Shown here: one piece after another, positions 6,739 through 12,257 of the stretch
Position numbering within the stretch: the first letter of the stretch is position 1
Layout of the letters: each line of letters opens with the position of its first letter
From: an uncultured Aquincola sp.
Lineage (GTDB): Bacteria > Pseudomonadota > Gammaproteobacteria > Burkholderiales > Burkholderiaceae
DNA length: 12,257 nucleotides
Direction: 5' to 3'
NCBI GenBank assembly: GCA_937883885.1
Contig: CAKZXL010000180.1
Location: 1-12,257, forward strand
The notes under the pieces: model-generated
What the model was told of the DNA's origin: nothing
Database searches by the model: none
Seen by the model: only the letters and a program-made list of their open reading frames with translations
Position numbers and translations under genes: made by a program

Positions 6739-6777
6739 TACCCAAACGGGTAGCGACGGACCGCAGGGGTGCCCCTG
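6739..6777 (+). promoter_or_regulatory. Two small hairpins in the leader of the PEP-CTERM-like gene
   Basis: TACCC (6739-6743) and GGGTA (6748-6752) enclose AAAC. Twelve bases later CAGGGG (6764-6769) and CCCCTG (6772-6777) are fully complementary around TG; the tight loop means the inner G-C pairs probably open. Both precede the ribosome site AGGTG (6803-6807) of the following gene. Whether they act in RNA or as binding sites is unknown. The rest of the 6626-6813 gap shows no firm promoter. Confidence 0.25.
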
Positions 6778-6813
6778 ACACTGCCCTGCAGCAGTCCACC
6801 ACAGGTGTCGATC

Positions 6814-8058
6814 ATGAGCAGAACCGCCTTGCCTCCCGTGCCCTCGTTGAGCGTCGTCGCGTTGAGCGTGGCCGCACTTTTCCAACCGGCCACCGCGGCC
6901 GACTACGTGTGGCAAGGGGGTGACGGCGCCTGGCTGGACGCCAGCCGCTGGACCTTGCTGGGCGTGCCCGGCGCAGGCGACACGGCAACGATCAACGGCA
7001 CGGGTAGCGGCGCCGTGCAGCTCAACGACACGCGCAGCCTGGACCGCCTGACGATGAACGGCGGACGCCTGGGCGGCAACGGCACGCTCAACACCGGCAG
7101 TCTCGTCTTCAACAGCGGAAGACTGGGCGCCACCTCGTTCGGCACCGGCGGCACGGTCAACGTGGCCGGCAGCGCCACGTTCGACGGCGCCGGCGTGCAG
7201 GGTGTCGCGCTCAGCCAGCAGCTGAACCTCTACGGCAACAGCACCTGAAGCGCCGGCAACGGCCGGCTGGAGGTGGACGGCGCCTACAGCGCAGGCAACA
7301 GCAGCTACCCGGCCGCGCAGCTGCTGATCGGCAGCGGCACCACCTTCACCGACCAGGGTGCAGCCGACCCCAACGGCTTCAAGGTGCTGGGCGGGGGCAA
7401 TGCCACGGTGGTGAACAGCGGCACCTATGTGCGTGGCGGGCTGGGCACCACCGAGGCACGAGGCCTCAGCAACGCAGGGCTGGTGGACCTGGCCCAGGGC
7501 ACGCTGGCGGTCAACGAAACTTTCACCAATACGGGCACGCTGAACGTCCGGGCGGGCACCGTGCTGCAGGGCCTGAGCGGCTCGCTGCGCAACGGCGGGC
7601 TGCTGCAAGGCGACGGCATGGTGCGCAACGCGTTGGTGAACACCGGCACCGTGACGCCCGGCGGCCTGGGCACCGCCGGCCACCTGCAGCTGGACGGCGA
7701 CCTCACGCTCCTGGGCGCCGGTGCCCTGCGCATCGACCTGGCCGTCGCCGCGCATGACCTGCTCAGCATCACCAGCGACGTGCGCCTGGGCGGCAGCTTG
7801 CAGATCTGGGCAGCGCCCACGCTGCAACTGCACACGGGTGACAGCCTCGTGGTGGCCACCTACGGACAGCGCCTGGATACGTCCACCTTCAGCGAGGTGC
7901 AATGGCTGGGCGTGGGCGCCAACCCCTTCAGCGTGGAGTACGGCAGCAATGCCCTCACGCTGCGCGTGACCAGCGCCGTGCCCGAGTCCTCGACCACGCT
8001 GATGCTGCTGCTGGGCCTGGGCGTCGCCCTGCCCGTGCTGCGCCGTCGGCGCGGTTGA
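6814..8058 (+). pseudogene. PEP-CTERM-like exported beta-rich surface protein, interrupted by in-frame TGA
   Basis: The frame encodes a signal peptide (MSRTALPPVPSLSVVALSVA, cleavage likely after ATA before DYVWQGG). A repetitive Gly/Asn/Thr/Leu-rich body with autotransporter-like beta-helix character follows (DYVWQGGDGAWLDASRWTL, then many NTGTLNV- and GLLQGDG-like rungs). The end carries a C-terminal sorting tail: VPESS, a hydrophobic LMLLLGLGVALPVL, and RRRRG. This three-part tail is the layout of PEP-CTERM proteins handled by exosortase, though the motif is PES rather than PEP. Codon 145 (7246-7248) is TGA. The frame, composition and repeat style continue unchanged on both sides, so one base change, for example from TGG, explains it. 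The start at 6814 has AGGTG seven bases upstream. No new ribosome site precedes the downstream half (next start-like GTG at 7273), so restart is unlikely. As it stands, only a 144-residue secreted fragment without the sorting tail would be made, unless the stop is read through or is an error. Confidence 0.8.
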
Positions 8059-8067
8059 GGCGCCGGG

Positions 8068-8412
8068 TCAGGCCGCGTGGCGCGGCGCCGGCTGCATGCG
8101 CTCGAAGCCGGCCGCGTGGGGCACGGGGCCGCCCGACGCGGCCAGGAAGTCTTCATACGACAGCGCCACCTCGATGGCGGCGGCCAGCTGGCGGGCCGTC
8201 AGCAGCATCAGACGGTCGGGCGCCGCGACCAGGGTGCCCGCTTCGCTCAGCAGCGCCACGGTCCATTGCAGGTGGCGCAGCTGCGCACGCGGGCAGTCCG
8301 TGGGCGCCAGCAGCCCTTTGAGCAGGCAACGCACCCCCTCATGGATCTGCAGCCGGCCGTCGACGATGCGCACGTCGGTGAAGGGGGTGGGGATGGGGCG
8401 GGAGGATGACAC
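8068..8412 (-). CDS. Hypothetical 114-aa protein
   Basis: I do not recognise this protein. It begins at GTG (8412), preceded by GGAGAAAG about five bases upstream, which supports the start. It is soluble, with no signal peptide or membrane segment. The N-terminal part (TDVRIVDGRLQIHEGVRCLL) looks like a short beta unit. A mostly helical middle follows, with APDRLMLLTARQLAAAIEVA and LSYEDFLAAS, and a Pro/His/Ala-rich tail. Two cysteines lie at 29 and 40. Codon usage matches the neighbours. Its stop is 9 bp from the stop of the convergent PEP-CTERM-like gene, and it diverges from the EEP gene across about 195 bp. A strong hairpin sits just upstream of its ribosome site. The frame and start look real; nothing suggests a function. 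Confidence 0.7.
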   Translation of the reverse strand: MSSSRPIPTPFTDVRIVDGRLQIHEGVRCLLKGLLAPTDCPRAQLRHLQWTVALLSEAGTLVAAPDRLMLLTARQLAAAIEVALSYEDFLAASGGPVPHAAGFERMQPAPRHAA

Positions 8413-8427
8413 GGCTTTCTCCGGACT

Positions 8428-8454
8428 GGCGGGGCACGGGGCACATGCCCCGCC
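8428..8454 (-). promoter_or_regulatory. Hairpin with two competing arms upstream of the 114-aa gene
   Basis: GGCGGGGCA (8428-8436) pairs perfectly with TGCCCCGCC (8446-8454). A second copy, CGGGGCA (8437-8443), can pair with TGCCCCG (8446-8452) instead. It lies 15-42 bp upstream of the GTG start at 8412, in the 8413-8607 divergent gap. It could be a leader-RNA switch, an operator, or chance in GC-rich DNA. The rest of the gap shows only the EEP ribosome site. Confidence 0.35.
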
Positions 8455-8607
8455 TGCATTCTGGTCAGCCGTCCTGCGGCCGTGAGGCGGAACAGCGGGG
8501 TGAAGCCGGCGGTTCTCGAATCAGCATTTGCTGACAGCCAAACCGCCGCCGCCGCTGCAAGATGCGACGGGCCGTGGCGCACCGCCAGCGGCAAGGGGAG
8601 CAGTGAC

Positions 8608-9666
8608 TTGAGCAGCGCACTCACGGCAAGCATCACGACGGCGGGCGTGGCCCTGGTCGCGGCCACCGCCCTGCCCCTGTGGCGCCGCCAGAGCTGGTGG
8701 GTGCGCATCTTCGACTTCCCGCGACTGCAGATCGCGGGCCTGCTGTTGCTGGTGCTGGGGCTGCACCTGGCGCTGCTGCCGCACACCCCTGCCGCCTGGG
8801 TCTTGCGGGCCTTGATGCTGGCCTGCCTGGGGCTGCAGGTGCGGCGCATCCTGCCTTACACCCGGCTGGGGCGGCGGCAGGTATTGGCCACCACGATGGC
8901 CGAGCCGAAGGAGCCGTTGCGGTTGCTGTTTGCCAATGTGCTGCAGCCGCAGCACCACCACCAGCAACTGCTGCAGAGCATCGAGGCGGCCGGCCCCGAC
9001 GTGGTGCTGGCGCTGGAAACCGACGACTGGTGGCGGCAGGCCTTGTCGCCGCTGGAGCGCAGCCACCCGCACACCGTGCTGCTGCCCCAGGACAACACCT
9101 ACGGCATGCTGCTGTATTCGCGCCTGCCGCTGCACGACGTGGAGGTGGCCTACCTGGTGGAGTCGGACGTGCCTTCCATCCATGCCACGGTGCGGCTGGC
9201 CGGTGGCAGCCCGGTGCGGCTGCATTGCCTGCACCCGCGCCCGCCGGCGCCGGCCGAACATCCCGATTCGGTGCCGCGCGATGCCGAGCTGCTGGTGGTG
9301 GGCCGCGCCATCCGGCAGAACCCGATGGCCACGGTGGTGATGGGCGACCTGAACGACGTTGCCTGGTCGCACACCAGCAGCCTGTTCCGCCGCATCAGCG
9401 GCCTGCTGGACCCGCGCTGTGGCCGCGGCTTCTTCAACACCTTCCATGCGGCGCACTGGCTGGTGCGCTACCCGCTCGACCACTTCTTTCACTCCAACCA
9501 CTTCAAGCTGGTGGAGTTCAAGCGGCTGCCGCGATTTGGTTCTGACCACTTTCCGGTGTACATCCACCTCAGCTGCGAGCCCGAGGCTCAGGCCGTGCAG
9601 CCCAAGGCCCATGCCGATGGCGCCGACCGCCAGGAGGCGGCCGAGAAGATCAACGAAGCGGCTTGA
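8608..9666 (+). CDS. Membrane-anchored endonuclease/exonuclease/phosphatase (EEP) family protein
   Basis: This 352-aa protein has an N-terminal membrane part and a C-terminal EEP hydrolase domain, the metal-dependent phosphoesterase fold shared by DNase I, Exo III and sphingomyelinases. I start it at TTG 8608 because AAGGGGAG ends seven bases upstream; the frame is open back to a GTG at 8482 without a ribosome site. Three hydrophobic segments lie at about 5-25, 40-57 and 62-78. The domain then shows LRLLFANVLQ (Asn-110), VVLALETDD (metal-binding Glu-137), LHCLHPRPP (His-209), VVMGDLNDVAWS (Asp-247, Asn-249), RYPLDHFFHS and FGSDHFPVYI (Asp-313, His-314), so the catalytic set looks complete. 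The tail beyond about 325 is Ala/Glu-rich and probably disordered. The substrate (lipid, nucleotide or nucleic acid) is not determinable. If the three helices span the membrane an odd number of times, the domain is periplasmic. Its 3' end overlaps the DedA gene by 17 bp on the opposite strand. Confidence 0.9.
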   Translation: MSSALTASITTAGVALVAATALPLWRRQSWWVRIFDFPRLQIAGLLLLVLGLHLALLPHTPAAWVLRALMLACLGLQVRRILPYTRLGRRQVLATTMAEPKEPLRLLFANVLQPQHHHQQLLQSIEAAGPDVVLALETDDWWRQALSPLERSHPHTVLLPQDNTYGMLLYSRLPLHDVEVAYLVESDVPSIHATVRLAGGSPVRLHCLHPRPPAPAEHPDSVPRDAELLVVGRAIRQNPMATVVMGDLNDVAWSHTSSLFRRISGLLDPRCGRGFFNTFHAAHWLVRYPLDHFFHSNHFKLVEFKRLPRFGSDHFPVYIHLSCEPEAQAVQPKAHADGADRQEAAEKINEAA

Positions 9667-10249
9667 AGCGCAGCACGCGCCATAGGTAGGTCACCAGCGC
9701 CAGGGCCAGCACGCCCTTGGCCACCGGGTCCAGCCAATGGGCCACGGCTTCATAGTTGTCGCGCAGCAGCAGGCCCACCGCGGCCAGCGCGCCGGTCCAC
9801 ACCAGCGTGCCGGCGGCCGACCACAGGAAGAATCGACCGAAGGGCATGCCGGTGACGCCGGCAGGCGCCGAGATCACGCTGCGCAGCCCCGGCACCAGCC
9901 GGCCGAGGAACACCGCCACATGGCCGCGGCGGTCGAACCAGCGGTCGGCCCGCTCCACGTCGTCGGGCGACAGCGTGAGCCAGCGGCCATGCCGCCCGGC
10001 CCATTGCTTGAGCCGTTCGTCGCCCACCCAGCGGCCCGCGAAGTACCAGGGCAGCGTGCCGGCCAGCGAGCCGATGCTGCCCGCCACCACCACGCCCAGC
10101 ACGCTCAGTTCCCCCTGCGCGGCCGCATAGCCGGCAAAGGGCATGATGAGTTCTGAGGGGATGGGTGGGAACACGTTTTCCAGCAGCATCAAGGCTGCCA
10201 CCGCCCAGTAGCCGTGCTCTTCGATGAGCTGGATGATCCATTGCGCCAT
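9650..10249 (-). CDS. DedA family (SNARE-associated/VTT domain) membrane protein
   Basis: This 199-aa inner-membrane protein belongs to the DedA family. Characterised members act in membrane homeostasis, and some are linked to undecaprenyl-phosphate or phospholipid translocation across the membrane. The family signature [10 protein letters not shown] sits at residues 24-33, and the second signature [11 protein letters not shown] (residues 114-124, Arg-117 and Arg-123) is followed by APAGVTGMP. The hydrophobic segments fit the usual re-entrant/TM arrangement, and a basic C-terminus ([10 protein letters not shown]) closes the protein. I chose the ATG at 10249 because [15 protein letters not shown] is a typical DedA beginning; the frame extends to 10339, but that part would overlap the divergent ABC gene and looks unnatural. 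No clear ribosome site is present. It overlaps the convergent EEP gene by 17 bp at the 3' end, and only 40 bp separate its start from the divergent ABC ATPase. Confidence 0.93.
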   Translation of the reverse strand: MAQWIIQLIEEHGYWAVAALMLLENVFPPIPSELIMPFAGYAAAQGELSVLGVVVAGSIGSLAGTLPWYFAGRWVGDERLKQWAGRHGRWLTLSPDDVERADRWFDRRGHVAVFLGRLVPGLRSVISAPAGVTGMPFGRFFLWSAAGTLVWTGALAAVGLLLRDNYEAVAHWLDPVAKGVLALALVTYLWRVLRFKPLR

Positions 10250-10289
10250 GGCGCCAGCACAGCCAACGGCGTGCCCGTACCATGCGGTG

Positions 10290-11233
<944 letters not shown>

Positions 11234-11237
<4 letters not shown>

Positions 11238-12004
11238 GCGGTTTCAACAGCCGTGGCGTGTGGGCCATCTACGCCTTCGAGATGGCGCGCTTCAAGCGCA
11301 CCGTGGGCCAGAGCCTGGTCACACCGGTGATCACCACGTCGCTGTACTTCATCGTGTTCGGCGCGGCCATCGGCTCGCGCATGCAGGAAGTCAACGGCGT
11401 GCCCTACGGCGCCTTCATCGTGCCCGGGCTCATCATGCTGTCGCTGCTGACGCAGAGCCTGTCCAACGCGTCGTTCGGCATCTACTTTCCGCGTTTCACC
11501 GGCACCATCTACGAGCTGCTGTCGGCGCCCATCTCGTACCTGGAGATGCTGGTGGCCTACGTGGGCGCGGCGGCCACCAAGTCGGTGATCCTGGGGCTGG
11601 TGATCCTGGCCACGGCCTCGTTCTTCGTGCCGCTGCGCGTCGAGCATCCGGTGTGGATGGTGGCCTTCCTGCTGCTCACCTCCATCACCTTCAGCCTGTT
11701 CGGCTTCATCATCGGGCTGTGGGCCAAGGGCTTCGAGCAGCTGCAGCTGATCCCGATGCTGGTGATCACGCCGCTCACCTTCCTGGGCGGGGCGTTCTAC
11801 TCCATCGAGATGCTGCCGCCGCTGTGGCGGCAGGTCACGCTGTTCAACCCGGTGGTTTATTTGATCGACGGCTTCCGCTGGGCCTTCTTCGGCACCGCCG
11901 ACGTGGGCGTGTTCTGGAGCCTGGCGGCCACCTGCGGCTTTCTGGCGGTGTGCGTGGCGGTGGTGGGCTGGATGTTCCGCACCGGCTACCGGCTCAAGAA
12001 CTGA
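11234..12004 (+). CDS. ABC-2 type exporter permease protein
   Basis: This 256-aa protein is the membrane partner of the upstream ATPase, an ABC-2 permease of the YadH-like type. About six hydrophobic segments are visible: [90 protein letters not shown], and a C-terminal [14 protein letters not shown]. The stretch [16 protein letters not shown] between helices 2 and 3 is the conserved cytoplasmic loop contacting the ATPase, and the ALIG-like [28 protein letters not shown] region is the typical ABC-2 signature (given here as FYSIEMLPP and [12 protein letters not shown]). The ATG is preceded by AAGGAG at 11221-11226 and overlaps the ATPase stop (ATGA). One such permease is expected to work as a homodimer with two ATPases. 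The 3' end overlaps the convergent flavin monooxygenase gene by 11 bp. Confidence 0.94.
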
Positions 12005-12257
12005 GAGCGTGAGAGTCTCTGATCTGCGCCATCGCCTGCGCCGCCAGCGTGTACGCATGCAGGCGGGCGTCGTGGTCGTAGATCTGGCTGGTGATCATCA
12101 GCTCGTCGGCCTGGGTGCGCTCGATGAAGGCCTGCAGCTGCTGGCGCACCTTCTCGGGCCCACCGATGGCGCTGCAGCTGAGCACGTCGTCCAGCATGCC
12201 GCGGGCTGGCGGCGGCAGGCTTTCCAGGTAACCCGGCTGCGGCGGCTGCAGCCGGCC
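11994..12257 (-). CDS. Luciferase-like (LLM class) flavin-dependent monooxygenase, C-terminal part
   Basis: Only the last 87 residues are in the window; the gene continues past 12257. The frame is open to the edge ([20 protein letters not shown], then [13 protein letters not shown]). [19 protein letters not shown] followed by [20 protein letters not shown] matches the C-terminal beta strand and helix of bacterial luciferase-like, flavin-dependent oxidoreductases, in particular the MsnO8-like group, which ends with this DELM..S.IYDH..R pattern. These enzymes use reduced FMN or F420 to oxidise small substrates; the substrate cannot be told from this end. The Met at 12197 is internal, not the start. 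The stop lies inside the 3' end of the ABC permease gene on the other strand (11-bp overlap). Confidence 0.87.
   Translation of the reverse strand, partial: GRLQPPQPGYLESLPPPARGMLDDVLSCSAIGGPEKVRQQLQAFIERTQADELMITSQIYDHDARLHAYTLAAQAMAQIRDSHALSS

Noticed and set aside
6174..6746. Shared 9-mer TTACCCAAA at 6175-6183 (minus strand) and 6738-6746 (plus strand) as a second regulator site
   Set aside because: The copies are in opposite orientation and at different distances from the operators; one shared 9-mer in this window could be chance.
6709..7902. A 397-codon open frame on the - strand opposite the PEP-CTERM-like gene
   Set aside because: The composition is Gln/His/Ala/Val antisense shadow; the + strand has a signal peptide, beta-repeat body and sorting tail. 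It does raise the question of which strand is under selection, but no feature supports the antisense reading.

Overview
The window is uniformly GC-rich and strongly GC3-biased. It holds a tripartite-tricarboxylate (Bug/TctC) binding protein and a PEP-CTERM-type protein, a combination typical of Burkholderiales such as the Rubrivivax/Leptothrix/Ideonella/Roseateles relatives. The genus is inference; no rRNA, tRNA, IS element, phage gene or CRISPR array is visible. It reads as chromosomal accessory/housekeeping DNA in short, tightly packed convergent and divergent pairs, not as a genomic island.

Layout. 14-1009 (+): a Bug-family periplasmic solute receptor with a Tat-like signal. 1020-1655 (-): a PaiB-type FMN-binding protein. 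1781-2568 (+): a broken methyl-accepting chemotaxis protein remnant, keeping the signalling hairpin tip and C-helix but with a frame change near 1960-1975. 2588-3067 (-): a PhnB-like VOC protein. 3149-4435 (-): a 12-TM MFS exporter of the Mef-like DHA3 type. 4648-5727 (+): a lipoprotein with a poly-Gly/Pro-Thr linker and a CAP/SCP domain. 5745-6155 and 6203-6625 (both -): a tautomerase downstream of a MarR regulator; both starts carry a near-identical 15-bp element, the best regulatory signal in the window. 6814-8058 (+): a PEP-CTERM-like surface protein interrupted by one in-frame TGA. 8068-8412 (-): an unrecognised 114-aa protein. 8608-9666 (+): a membrane-anchored endonuclease/exonuclease/phosphatase (EEP) protein starting at TTG. 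9650-10249 (-): a DedA membrane protein. 10290-11237 and 11234-12004 (+): a translationally coupled ABC-2 ATPase/permease pair. 11994-12257 (-): the C-terminal end of a luciferase-like flavin monooxygenase running off the window.

Working together. Only two functional units are well supported: MarR plus tautomerase (shared operator, co-directional, 47 bp apart) and the ABC-2 exporter pair (ATGA overlap). The rest look like independent single-gene units separated by very short or overlapping 3' ends, some with GC-rich hairpins between them.

I found no convincing undescribed multi-gene system. The items most worth a second look are the shared MarR-type element, the in-frame stop in the PEP-CTERM-like gene, the frame-broken MCP remnant, the competing-arm hairpin before the 114-aa gene, and the membrane-anchored EEP protein beside DedA.
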